From Rhabditoides inermis (lineage: Eukaryota; Nematoda; Chromadorea; Rhabditida; Rhabditidae): 64,000 nucleotides of DNA. Made by a program: the position numbers and the translations under genes. Below, piece after piece: positions 35,824 to 43,121 of this stretch. Location of the stretch: the NCBI GenBank assembly GCA_963966185.1, contig CAWZYM010000100.1, positions 185,001 through 249,000 on the forward strand, in the 5' to 3' direction. Each line of letters opens with the position of its first letter. The stretch's first letter is position 1. Under the pieces are notes generated by a model that had not been told where the DNA came from, searched no databases, and saw only the letters and a program-made list of their open reading frames with translations.

Positions 35824-36089
35824 TTCATGACGTCATTACAGCCATTGATGGCCAGATTGTTCTTCCCATGCACGACGAAGTGGTGGTCGAGGTGGCTGAG
35901 GAGAACAAGGAGGTATGATCTCTCTTTCTCTCTCTCTCTCTCTCTCTTCCTCCTTTTCCTCTTTCTATCTCTCTCTTCCAGGAGGCTATCCGTCTCATCC
36001 GCTGGTCGTTGGAGGGCGCCTTTGAAGGCAGCCGAGTAGATATGCGGGTCAAAGTCGCCTCCGGCCCCGACTGGGCAGCACTCAAGTAG
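14419..36089 (+). CDS. POLQ: DNA polymerase theta (helicase-polymerase), complete, 46 exons, ~1769 aa
   Basis: Error-prone A-family polymerase with a helicase, for microhomology-mediated end joining. Exons: 14419-14517, 14616-14715, 14941-15026, 15248-15346, 15727-15855, 15970-16068, 16446-16585, 16730-16886, 17196-17274, 17522-17611, 17907-18029, 22195-22313, 22983-23135, 23523-23663, 24143-24319, 24471-24575, 25042-25133, 25225-25340, 25478-25544, 25622-25666, 26530-26646, 26817-27003, 27044-27100, 27330-27422, 27777-27950, 30766-31023, 31110-31202, 31247-31324, 31433-31526, 32303-32396, 32567-32984, 33025-33092, 33156-33238, 33690-33748, 33914-34068, 34143-34287, 34333-34413, 34584-34697, 34894-35056, 35100-35171, 35213-35314, 35465-35533, 35587-35669, 35712-35769, 35842-35912, 35982-36089; phase closes. 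Helicase motifs: TAPTSAGKS (52-60), DELH (151-154), SAT (188-190), [10 protein letters not shown] (~390). A disordered acidic linker follows, then a degenerate exonuclease-like region and polymerase motifs A (DYSQLELR, ~1557), B (R..K...YG, ~1598-1607) and C (HDE, ~1721). The donor at 16886 is the least certain junction. An intron (18030-22194) holds a Vsx gene. AATAAA at 36317. Confidence 0.94.
14530..14592 (+). repeat. (CT)n microsatellite in POLQ intron 1
   Basis: About 60 bases of CT repeat make up most of the 98-bp first intron. Confidence 0.9.
15100..15235 (+). repeat. GA/GGGA-rich tract in POLQ intron
   Basis: Imperfect GAGA/GGGA purine tract between exons 14941-15026 and 15248-15346. 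Here the purine strand is the sense strand, unlike intron 1, where the sense strand is pyrimidine. Confidence 0.85.
16074..16200 (+). repeat. GA/GGA-rich tract in POLQ intron
   Basis: Imperfect purine tract starting six bases after the donor of exon 15970-16068. It is followed by a TIR element at 16252-16420. Confidence 0.85.
16252..16420. mobile_element. Short TIR element (CAGTCTCTTCGAA family), POLQ intron
   Basis: The inverted ends are GGTCAGTCTCTTCGAAAC and GTTTCGAAGAAACTGACC, about 170 bp apart. The inside also holds one copy of an intronic repeat with the core GAATCGYTATATC. Confidence 0.55.
17279..17514 (+). repeat. Long GA/GGGA tract in POLQ intron
   Basis: About 235 bases of nearly pure purine make up essentially the whole intron between exons 17196-17274 and 17522-17611. 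Only the donor and a CTTTCAG acceptor break it. Confidence 0.9.
18010..18365 (+). repeat. Duplicated exon end with donor in POLQ intron
   Basis: The end of exon 17907-18029, its donor and about 80 bp of intron (GAGACCGGTGCGTG, then TTACATGTT and AATGAGACAA) recur near 18277-18345. A shorter copy (CCGAGACCGGTGGG) lies near 18150. The copies create decoy donors but have no matching acceptors. Confidence 0.7.
18617..21393 (-). CDS. Vsx/Chx10 (ceh-10-like) paired-like homeobox protein, complete, 5 exons, 306 aa
   Basis: Homeodomain transcription factor of the visual system homeobox family, nuclear, known for roles in retinal and interneuron fate. Exons: 21393-21177, 20777-20605, 20511-20437, 19816-19633, 18888-18617. 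An octapeptide-like [10 protein letters not shown] sits near residue 16. The homeodomain begins after KKRRH (exon 2) and continues through [20 protein letters not shown] (exon 3) and [12 protein letters not shown] (exon 4). The CVC domain follows at once ([19 protein letters not shown] ... [21 protein letters not shown]), which is diagnostic for Vsx1/Vsx2/CEH-10. The tail is acidic, then His/Gln/Pro-rich. CCCTAG, acceptor-like, directly abuts the ATG. AATAAA on this strand lies at 18456-18451. The whole gene sits inside a 4.17-kb POLQ intron in antisense orientation. Confidence 0.96.
20525..20600 (-). repeat. (GA)n tract in Vsx intron (CT on plus strand)
   Basis: CT/CTCC repeats on the plus strand fill most of the 93-bp intron between the two parts of the homeodomain (exons 20777-20605 and 20511-20437). 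Confidence 0.85.
22262..22752 (+). repeat. Tandem partial copies of a POLQ exon end plus (GGGA)n/(GA)n
   Basis: The end of exon 22195-22313 with its donor (ACCCCAGCAAGATTGTACTA then GAG|GTATGG) recurs near 22524-22560 and 22667-22700. The last two copies are nearly identical to each other and share an ACCATGCACTCTCGGG start. Each copy is followed by a purine tract, (GGGA)n at 22322-22480 and (GA)n at 22558-22640 and 22706-22752. Replication slippage or unequal exchange across the purine tracts would explain the pattern. None of the extra copies has a good acceptor in front. Confidence 0.8.
23684..24100 (+). repeat. (TCTCTG)n hexamer array, about 415 bp
   Basis: About 69 nearly perfect TCTCTG units make up most of the 479-bp intron between POLQ exons 23523-23663 and 24143-24319. 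Long open frames over this block are artefacts of the repeat. Confidence 0.97.
24576..25041 (+). other. AT-rich POLQ intron
   Basis: Contains an AATATATTA-type AT block (24640-24750) and a degenerate GAAGGCGATTCGGGAG segment similar to the inside of the CAGTCTCTTC TIR family. No gene or RNA is visible. Confidence 0.5.
25667..26529 (+). other. 863-bp POLQ intron with GATACGGTAATTAG repeats
   Basis: Two close direct copies of GGGGATACGGTAATTAGA lie near 25838-25875. Related TACGGTAA words recur elsewhere in the window. No ORF of protein character, RNA gene or clear element is visible in the rest. Confidence 0.5.
27105..27322 (+). repeat. GA/GGGGA tract filling a POLQ intron
   Basis: About 215 bp of purine repeat between exons 27044-27100 and 27330-27422, leaving only the donor and TCTTCAG. 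Confidence 0.9.
27443..27545 (+). repeat. Two copies of an intronic repeat (GAATCGCTATATCC core)
   Basis: Two adjacent copies carry the core CGCTATATCCTGACTATACA and are separated by CAATCAATC words. The first copy also has TTTATCCAGAATCG and AAGTGCATACGGTA. The same sequence recurs at 46991-47038 and in weaker form at 16344-16385 and 37276-37320, always in introns. Confidence 0.7.
27951..29621 (+). other. First part of the 2.8-kb POLQ intron: GC hairpins and GA tract
   Basis: Near the donor are two GC hairpins (GGGCGGCGCGCAGCGCCGCCC and GACGCGCGCAGCGCGTC). A (GA)n tract lies at 28860-28916, an interrupted purine-rich stretch at 29130-29300, and a further GC hairpin at 29547-29566. No coding sequence is seen. 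A tRNA A-box-like TGGCTAGCGCAGTGG near 28557 has no convincing B box. Confidence 0.5.
29541..29576 (+). mobile_element. Possible Helitron 3' terminus (hairpin plus CTAG)
   Basis: A perfect hairpin GGCGCGC-GACA-GCGCGCC is followed about seven bases later by CTAG and then T. That is the layout of a Helitron 3' end (hairpin, CTRR, insertion before T). A related GAGCGCTAG-TTTT lies on the minus strand near 36545. I could not place a 5' TC end, so the element's extent is unknown. Confidence 0.35.
29622..30022. mobile_element. TIR element, ~400 bp, with ~120-bp inverted arms
   Basis: Starts AAGGGGGTTCTTAGCTACTC and ends with its inverse. Arms of about 120 bp match with few differences, including CCCTAACGCTTGTTCGGACC and CACTCGCGTGTTCGAGCC. 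The inside contains further inverted GATAGAGG/CCTCTATC words. No transposase, so this is MITE-like. A related TCTAAGAACCCCC remnant occurs near 37948. Target duplication not clear. Confidence 0.65.
30138..30714. mobile_element. Near-perfect inverted repeat, 131-bp arms, 314-bp loop
   Basis: Arms 30138-30268 and 30583-30714 are nearly identical inverted copies (CTCTTTCGAAAAGTACGTAA and AACAAACCTGCTCTTTCGA at their two ends). The AT-rich loop has no ORF. The element ends about 50 bp before POLQ exon 30766. The high arm identity suggests it is young or maintained by gene conversion. Confidence 0.7.
31330..31426 (+). repeat. (GA)n tract in POLQ intron
   Basis: GA/GAAA repeat filling the intron between exons 31247-31324 and 31433-31526. 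Confidence 0.9.
31716..32290 (-). pseudogene. 5'-truncated non-LTR retrotransposon (LINE), RT C-terminal end
   Basis: The minus strand encodes [20 protein letters not shown], then [31 protein letters not shown] and more, ending near a Trp. This is the conserved end of LINE reverse-transcriptase ORFs (C-terminal part after the polymerase domain). Only about the last 190 codons remain, so the copy is 5'-truncated and dead. It lies antisense in the POLQ intron 31527-32302. The longest uninterrupted frame is 165 codons. Confidence 0.8.
33340..33592. repeat. GTGGTGTGG/CACACCACC-rich repeat in POLQ intron
   Basis: Degenerate repeats of GGTGTGGTGGTGTGATTTCCT type follow a short inverted stretch at 33345-33385. 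Unit and flank (GGTGTGATTTCC) resemble the arms of the foldback element at 3796-4956. Confidence 0.6.
34702..34892 (+). repeat. (CT)n tract with duplicated exon end in POLQ intron
   Basis: CT repeats fill the intron 34698-34893. Its middle (34781-34803) holds a copy of the preceding exon end and donor (GCAGGTACTGGTCTCTC against ACAGGTACTCGTCTCTC). Confidence 0.8.
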
Positions 36090-37023
36090 ATATTATATTA
36101 TACATGTGTATGCGTGGTTTATAGTGTTGATGCTTTGATTTTTGTTCTTCGGTTCTGTCTTTTGATACATCGCCGGTTCCGACAACTCGCTTTCTCTTCT
36201 TTCAGCCTTTATAGGAGTATCAATTGTTAGATATAGATATGTTTGTTGCATTATTACTTGCCGTAAGAGAGGTATTCCTTTAAGATCTGTGATCATTACA
36301 TTAACATTTCCGTTTAAATAAAAGATTTTTGCACCTTCGCGATCGTTTTCGAATGAAGTGACTGAATTTGAGTAAAACGTCATGTTCGCAATAAGTTGCT
36401 CGCGGTGAGGTAGATCAAAGGAAAACGGAGAGTCAGCTCTTGGTAATGGCACGCAAAATACGAGAGGCAGGAGTGGGTTATCATGTCAGTTTCGTCGAGT
36501 TATGGCACCGTATTTCGAACTGCTAGCTAGGTAGAACGATCGAAAACTAGCGCTCTGGCGCAGACTACATATACTGTGCTCTGATCATATTGCGAAATAT
36601 CGGCTATTGCGAAACGTTCTCCTTCTCAGTGAAGCAAGTATTTGTCTTTCTTTTTTTGTTAGTTTTTTTTTTTTATTGAAAGAACGATTTTCTTTTTATA
36701 GTAGTGTGTTCTCTGATAGTTTTGAGATCTTTCTGATGTTTTTATGCGAATGTTTTCAGATCTCATTTAGTTCGAGGTCTTTTGATAGAAAACTCCATTG
36801 ATCTCTATTTGAACCCAAAATTTGTTTATCGCGTGTCTGTTTGTAATGTAATTGAAGCGTGTTGTCGTCGCCAAGTACGCACTTGTTGACAATCGTTATT
36901 GTTGACATGTTTCTTATCACTCGATCATGAACTATAATTCACCGTGAGCAGTGAGTAAAGACAACGCGTCATTACGGGTTATCATGTCAGTTTCGTCTAT
37001 TTATGAGTGTGTCGTTTGCAGCG
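36090..37023. other. POLQ 3' flank and 5' flank of the ZZ gene
   Basis: POLQ's AATAAA lies at 36317-36322. GGGTTATCATGTCAGTTTCG occurs twice, at 36475-36494 and 36977-36996, bracketing about 480 bp without a recognisable gene. The stretch ends in TTTGCAG two bases before the next ATG. Confidence 0.5.
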
Positions 37024-40000
37024 ATGACGTGGCAGGAGAAAGAGGGTCTCTCCCCGTTTCACACGACTCCCTGCGACATCTGCCATGACAGAGTCGAAGG
37101 TACTCGGTTTTTCGATTATGCAAGGTGTCACATAATGACAGTAGATGAGGAAACGGGGCGATACGAAAAGGCGTTCTTTCTGAGATCGTTCTTATAACAT
37201 AAGTTGCTCGCTTGCAGACGTGTTGTACAAGGAATGGTGTGTGAGAGGCATACTGTTCAAGTTCAAGTTCAAATGTTTTGCCGGAATCGCTATATCTGAC
37301 ATCACAATCACAATGATAGGATAGGACTGACGGACCCTTTCTCCTTGCAGGCGTGCTGTACAAGTGTCTGGACTGCGTGTCCCTCCACCTGTGTCGCAAG
37401 TGTGTGGAGGACGCGAGGGGAACCCTCTTCCACGACCCTGCACTCCACTCACTCCGACCACTCTACTCGCCCCTTCTGCAGAGTGAGTCTGGTTGTCTAT
37501 TCCAATAAAGGTAAAGGTATCCCCCCGACTCAAGAGATTCACTCTGCGGAGGGTGTCCAAGGAGGACTCTATTCCAGTAGACACTGGAAAGTATATGTGG
37601 AATGATTATGAACACGATACCATTTTCCAGAGGCGCTGCCGCTGCACACTGAGCGATGCTCCGGCTGCGGCAGCGAGTGCTACGAAGGCAAGCAGTACAC
37701 GTGCGTTTTTGTTGTTGCTTATGATCACTGTTGAAGTCAACAATGTGATAATATGGATATGGTCACTAACATTCAGTTGAGTTCGCTAGTTTTCCGGATA
37801 TATGCGAATGAGATCTCATAATTCGCCAATTGAACCATTTCGGTGGAAACACGTGGGCAGGCAGTGTCGGAGCGAAAGACTTCTAACCAAATCCCCATTT
37901 GAGTGTTTGAAGATCGATAGAGAGGTGATAGAGGCGGCGGGTGTCTAAGAACCCCCGTCACCAACCTCTCTATAGTGGGCCCGCAAATGAGTTCCACTCT
38001 TTCCACGAGAGACATTAGGGTGGTTAGACAACGATCAGAACTTTTTGGATAATGTTTTCAATTTGACAAAATCTTTCGTGGGTACCAAGATTGAACCCGC
38101 GGCCAGCTGCTTGCTAAGCGAGAGCGTTACCACTACGCCACGTGCTCATGTGAGTGGATCAGTGGAGTAGCGATATGAACGGCAAAACAAGTCTGCTGTG
38201 CATTTTTTTTCGGTATACGGTATGTTCAAAACCCACGATAATGTTTTAAACGAAAAATCCTGACCTAAGTGCGAGCCTATTATATTGAGCTGCCCGAGCT
38301 GCGTGTTTGTTCCCGTGTTCGCGTGCGCTTTATGTCATGCCGAGAAGCGTCTGTTCTGCGACCGTGTGCACACCAAGTGGACGGAGAAAGAGCCAGGTGG
38401 GTCGAAGTTTTGAAGTGGGGTATGACTATCAATATCAAAGAGATCAATCACATGTTTTCACGTTTGTGATTATTGAGAACGGTGACAATGTGTTGTTCAG
38501 TCGCCGAGACCGAGCCTGTCCACTACTTGGTCCACTACACCCGGTGGACGGAGAAAGAGCCTGGTGGGTTGGAGAGTCTTGGAATGGTGTAAGAGTATAC
38601 GTGAAGGTCAGACTCAAATTTTTCGAGCAAAACATCCTCAGAAAGAGAACGCCTCGCACACCCTCAGAATGAACCTCAGAATGAACCAGATTTTTTGTGT
38701 CATATAAAGCGGCTTTTTGGTGCACAATCGTGTCTGGACTCGCTTTTAACAAGAACAATACTGGTGTGTGTGTGTGTGTGTTTTGATAGTCGGTAGTTAC
38801 TATGTGTTGATCAGTGGCCGGGAACGAGCCGATCCACTACAAGGCGCGCGCGGTGCAGCTGCAGTACCAGCTGGGCCGGCAGCTCGCCCAAATCGAGTGG
38901 GCGAAGAGGGACCTGCGCCAGGAGGGACAGCGGAAGACAACGGTGCCCGATGAGCACGGCGGACAGTGCGCCACGCTCGCAGATGAGACGGTGAATGCGG
39001 GAATTAAGATCGGCTACGCCATCTACGGACCGCCCGAGACGGAGCAGGGCGGGGAGTATGGATACGACAAGGAGGTAGGGGGTGTGGACAGTCTCTTCGA
39101 ATCAACCCCTTCAAATTGTGTTTCGAAGAGACTGACAGCTGTTTGAGAGAGAGAGAGATAGAGGACACTCAGAGAGATAGAGAGAGGGAGAGGGGAGAGA
39201 GGGAGAGAGAGAGAGAGAGAGTAAGGAATTTACAGAAGGACGCCAAGATCGAGATGCTGCTGAACGTGTTGATAGAGTTGGAGCGAAAGAAGGGGCGAAG
39301 CGGGGAGTCAGTCGAGATCAAATTCGTCTTCGCCAGCTACTATCACAAGGACGCGAAGGAGGAGAAGAGCTTTCAGGGAACGGTGGGTGTGGATAGTGAT
39401 TGCAACAAGGATGGCGAGTTGACCATTGGGTGACAGACTCTGACTGAGGTCTGTCCATACTGACTGTCTTTGTTTTTGCTTTTAGATGCAAGTGTAACGA
39501 AATGAGACCAATCTAGATTTGGCCCTCGCTTTCTGGGGTAGGAAAGACAATGTGAGGCAAATTCTGATCTTCTTTCTGAGTGAGCCTCGTAAAGCTGAGG
39601 TGTTTCAGAAGCGGAATCTCGGACTCGATTTGAGTCGAGAGAGAGAGAGAGACACATGCAATGTAATAAGTGGAAGTGGCGCGCTTCGGGGTAAATCATC
39701 TTCCACCATATTTCGAGCTGCACGCTGGTTCAATTTAAAAAAAAAAACAATTCATTCGATGTAGGATGTATGCTTGCAGCTGGCGCTCATCGTTCTGCGC
39801 GGCTCCGGCGGTGAGCGACAGTACGTGGAGCCGAGCGGGCGCACGTACGCAGACTGGAACGACTTCCTCAAACACAACCACCTGCCCAAGGCCGACCTCG
39901 TCGTGCCGAGTGGGGGAGAGTACAGGGTGAGGAGAGAGAGAGAGAGGGAGAGAGAGATTGGTCTTCAAGGTGGACGCGGACGGTCTTCTTGAGCTAGATG

Positions 40001-41382
40001 TGTTGCGCACCGCCAACTGTCGCGTGGAGCGGGAGATTGTGAACGTGAGTCGTAGTTGATGCTTAGATTGCGACTTTTTTTTTTTAAAGCGCCAGCCTAA
40101 TTCATGCCGAACATAGTTGGAATTTGGTGATTCATTGTACCTGTACTCTATTTTCTCAGAAAACTCGAAACTGTGCCTTATTTTGTCACAAAAAACTGGA
40201 GTGTACTTTGTCGATTGCCCAAATTGTCCGGTCGTGCCCACTATTCGTTTCAGAAGACGGATGTGGTCACAGGCATCGGGTGCACGGCGATTGGCGTGGT
40301 CGCCGGGATCGGACTCCTCACCCCGCTCGCGCCCCTCGCTGGCGCTGCTCTGCTGTGGAACGGTAGGAGAGGGAGGGTGAACACTGACAGACAGACAGAC
40401 AGACTGACAGACAGGACAGACAGGACAGACAGGACAGACAGGACAGACAGGACAGACAGGACAGACAGGACAGACAGGACAGACTGACAGTCTCCCATCC
40501 AGGCGTGATCGGCGGCGGGTACGGCGCGTGTCGGGGCGGCTACCGGCTGTTCGACCGCTCCAAGCACCACCAGGGTCTCGCGTCCGGTGATTGCGTCTTC
40601 GACTGGCTCTCCATTGTCGGCACGGCTGCATCGTTTGGTAGGGTCGCCGAGTGCAACATTGTGATTGTTCGTTCATAAGAATCGAATCTCTTCCCCGATG
40701 TGAACCCTAAAATCTGAATGAAATGCACTGAAGAAACTTCAATAAAAGCATAATATTGTTTTCTGATAACACGTCTATTTGAGGCGCGATGGGCGCTGCC
40801 ACTGTGGCAGCCCGGGGCGTCGCCCTCTCGCAGTCCACTCGCATACTCCTCAACACCGCCATATACGGGAACCTCGTCGTGTCCGGAGTCTCCACCAGCG
40901 CCTCCATCAGCATTATGATAAAGGTGACTAACTTGTTGATCTAGGTATCGATGAAGTTTTTAAGATGTTTGAAAAAAAGTTAAACGGTTATATGTTTGAG
41001 CGCTGGTGGGTGAACGGACAGAAGCCGAGCGGTCTGGAGCTCGTGCAAGCCGTGTCCAGCTTCATTTTCTTCTCCGCCTCGGTCTACACGGTCAAGTCGG
41101 CCGGACGTATCCTCACCGAGGTATGGTAGAGAGAGAGGGGGAGGGAGGGAGGGAGGGAGGGAGGGAGGGAGGGAGGGAGGGAGGGAGGGAGGGAGAGACT
41201 ATTTCAGAGCGCTCAGGAGAGAGTGAACTTCGAACGGTCTCAACTCAAGACGCGAGCTGAGCGGAAGAACTTCGACCGCATGCTGTCTAAGAAAATGCAG
41301 AGAGCGGCTAACCAGGGAGCGAGGGAGGGTGGGAAGGAGAGAGAGAGAGGGGAGAGAGAGAGAGGGAGAGAGAGAGAGAGGA

Positions 41383-41431
<49 letters not shown>

Positions 41432-42458
41432 AGGCGACGTGAACACGCGCGGCATGGTGGAGATGGTGGCGTACATTGAGAGGATGAAGCGCTCCGGCAA
41501 CTACGAAGGTCGTTTCGGTGAGTGTATCTTCTGGAATATAGGAGGAACGTAAACTCTGGGGCTTTCGAAGATTCTGTGCTTCTGCTCCTCATGTTCAGTT
41601 CTCCTTGAAAAGAAACAATTTCTGATTCCGAAGCGTTTCGAATGGGATAGAAAGGCATTCCGAAGTGGGACTGTTCGGGAGTAGTCCGAAGACAATTCGG
41701 GAGACTGACCGCAACTCGACGGATCAATTCAGCTCCTCGCGGCAAGGCGGCGAACCGCCATGCAACTCCCGCGAATGGATACAGCAAGGACGCGAATGGA
41801 AGAGTGCGGCCCTCGGCAGACACGCAGACACTCAAGCAGCACCACAAGGACACGGTGCGAGCTCGTGGACAGGCGGGGGTGAGGAAGAGAGAAAGAGGAG
41901 AGGGAGAGAGAGAGAGAATGTGTGTGAGAGAGAGAGAGAGAGAGATTCAGCGTCCGGTGGACAAGCAGTCTCCGACAACCACTATCGACATGCATCCCGA
42001 GGATCTGCAGAACAAGATCAATCGAGTGCTCAATTCGGGAAAGGGAGGCAGCTGGTGAGTGGTAGAGGAAGGGGCGCGGGAGAGAGATAAGGAGAGAGTG
42101 AGGAAGAAAGAGAGAGAGAGAGAGAAAGTGAGTGTGTGTGAGAGAGATTATCGTCTAGGACGGAAGGCTCTCGTCCCGGTGAGCGCATCGTCAACCTCGA
42201 CTTCTCCACCGACCCGCAGACCGGCGCGCACGTCACCTCGGTGGGTGGCTATGACGTCACATGTAACACTGATGACGTCACTTGTTGCAGCTTGCCAATG
42301 GTGACGCGAGCGTGTCCCGGGTCTCCATGAACCGAGTGTCTCTCGTGGTGAACGAGAATGGACAGCCAGTGCATCTGCGGTCTGCAGACAGCCAGTGGAC
42401 ACGACTGCTCAACACCGACAGTCGTGTACAGAACATGCAGGTAGAAGAGAGATGGGGA

Positions 42459-42527
<69 letters not shown>

Positions 42528-42679
42528 GGTTCGTTCAGCACATGCCTGCGTACGTGGAGCCGCGTGGTGCGACCATCATCCTTCACGGTGTGTTGCCTCC
42601 CAATGAGGGCCGGCTGCGCGTAGCAGACTACGACGATCAGTGTGGAGACGAGACAGACGGGGAAGAGACAACTGCGTAG
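37024..42679 (+). CDS. ZZ-type zinc-finger protein with DUF4781-like region, ~781 or 802 aa
   Basis: Exons: 37024-37099, 37351-37482, 37631-37700, 38290-38396, [38501-38563 optional], 38815-39074, 39236-39382, 39780-39926, 39970-40044, 40254-40362, 40503-40637, 40784-40923, 41001-41120, 41208-41328, 41434-41517, 41733-41878, 41951-42054, 42159-42240, 42291-42440, 42539-42679; phase closes. Residues 17-43 have paired cysteines C..C and C..C...C..C, plus later His, as in a ZZ finger. Further CPSC and CALC pairs lie in exon 4. The middle (YADWNDFLKHNHLP; a Gly/Ala-rich hydrophobic stretch; FIFFSASVYTVKSAG) resembles the DUF4781 family as I remember it. That assignment needs a profile search. Function unknown; the finger suggests peptide or ubiquitin-pathway binding. 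TTTGCAG ends two bases before the ATG. AATAAA at 42830. Confidence 0.75.
37972..38283 (-). mobile_element. tRNA-headed SINE-like repeat, family A, minus copy
   Basis: About 310 bp, homologous to 51572-51890. In its middle is a tRNA-like segment with A-box-like TGGCGTAGTGG, AACGCTCTCGCTTAG and B-box-like GGGTTCAATCT. It is preceded by AGGATTTTTCGTT...AAAACAT and followed by TTTTGTCAAATTGAAAACAT, GTTGTCTAACCACCCT and CATTTGCGGGCCCACTATA. It lies just upstream of the acceptor of exon 38290, which leaves only a few bases between repeat and acceptor. Confidence 0.7.
38290..38563 (+). repeat. Duplicated exon pair in the ZZ gene (in-frame cassette)
   Basis: Exon 38501-38563 (63 nt) is a chimera of its neighbours. 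Its start matches the start of exon 38815 (GTTCAGTCGCCGAGACCGAGC against GATCAGTGGCCGGGAACGAGC). Its end matches the end of exon 38290-38396 (TGGACGGAGAAAGAGCC before the donor). It keeps phase 1 at both ends, so including or skipping it leaves the frame open. Confidence 0.8.
39088..39136. mobile_element. Minimal TIR element (CAGTCTCTTCGAA family)
   Basis: Only about 20 bases separate CAGTCTCTTCGAA and TTCGAAGAGACTG, so this is close to a solo hairpin. It lies 13 bases after the donor of exon 38815-39074. Confidence 0.5.
40388..40490 (+). repeat. (ACAGGACAG)n 9-bp minisatellite
   Basis: About ten 9-bp units make up most of the 140-bp intron between exons 40254-40362 and 40503-40637. Confidence 0.95.
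41127..41197 (+). repeat. (GGGA)n tract in ZZ-gene intron
   Basis: Tetranucleotide array filling the 87-bp intron between exons 41001-41120 and 41208-41328. Further GA tracts in the gene are at 41337-41427, 41882-41945 and 42453-42527. Confidence 0.9.
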
Positions 42680-43121
42680 ATCACTACTTGAATTGTGCAC
42701 ATTTTATCAGCATTCACTGCTCCTCTACTAGATTATTGTTATTCGTTATCATTTGTTACTTGCTGAATTATTGTTTCAATGTTACTATACAATGCTACTT
42801 GTTCATACTTTACTCGTGTTGTTGTTGTCAATAAATTTGTTATTACGAGATGAGAAAAGTATACAGTATACACGATTTATTCTTCAAAATTTGTACAACA
42901 TGAGTCGTCAGTGGCAAAACGATACGGTAAAATATAACAATGTTGTAGTTCTTCCTAAGTACGTCGAGGTATAGAACGTAACAATAAGTCATAAACTTGG
43001 GATCAACAATAAACTCAAACTGCAGTCTCAGAACACACAACAAATAGAAAATGAGTATCGTCTTCTAGCATTCCTCATAACAATCTGATGCAATAACCAC
43101 ACGGTCGACCATCGACAACGC
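42680..43121. other. Convergent 3' flanks with facing poly(A) signals
   Basis: AATAAA on the plus strand (42830-42835) and on the minus strand (42881-42876) lie only about 40 bp apart. The ZZ-gene and HMG-gene 3' ends therefore probably overlap. Confidence 0.7.

Noticed and set aside
38086..38150. Functional tRNA gene on the minus strand
   Set aside because: The boxes are present but stems do not pair well, and the sequence recurs within a 310-bp repeat at 51572-51890, so it is SINE-like.
39735..40676. 313-codon minus-strand ORF with CPVCPVCPV repeats
   Set aside because: It runs antisense over several exons of the ZZ gene and over a 9-bp minisatellite; the Cys repeat is the array in another frame.
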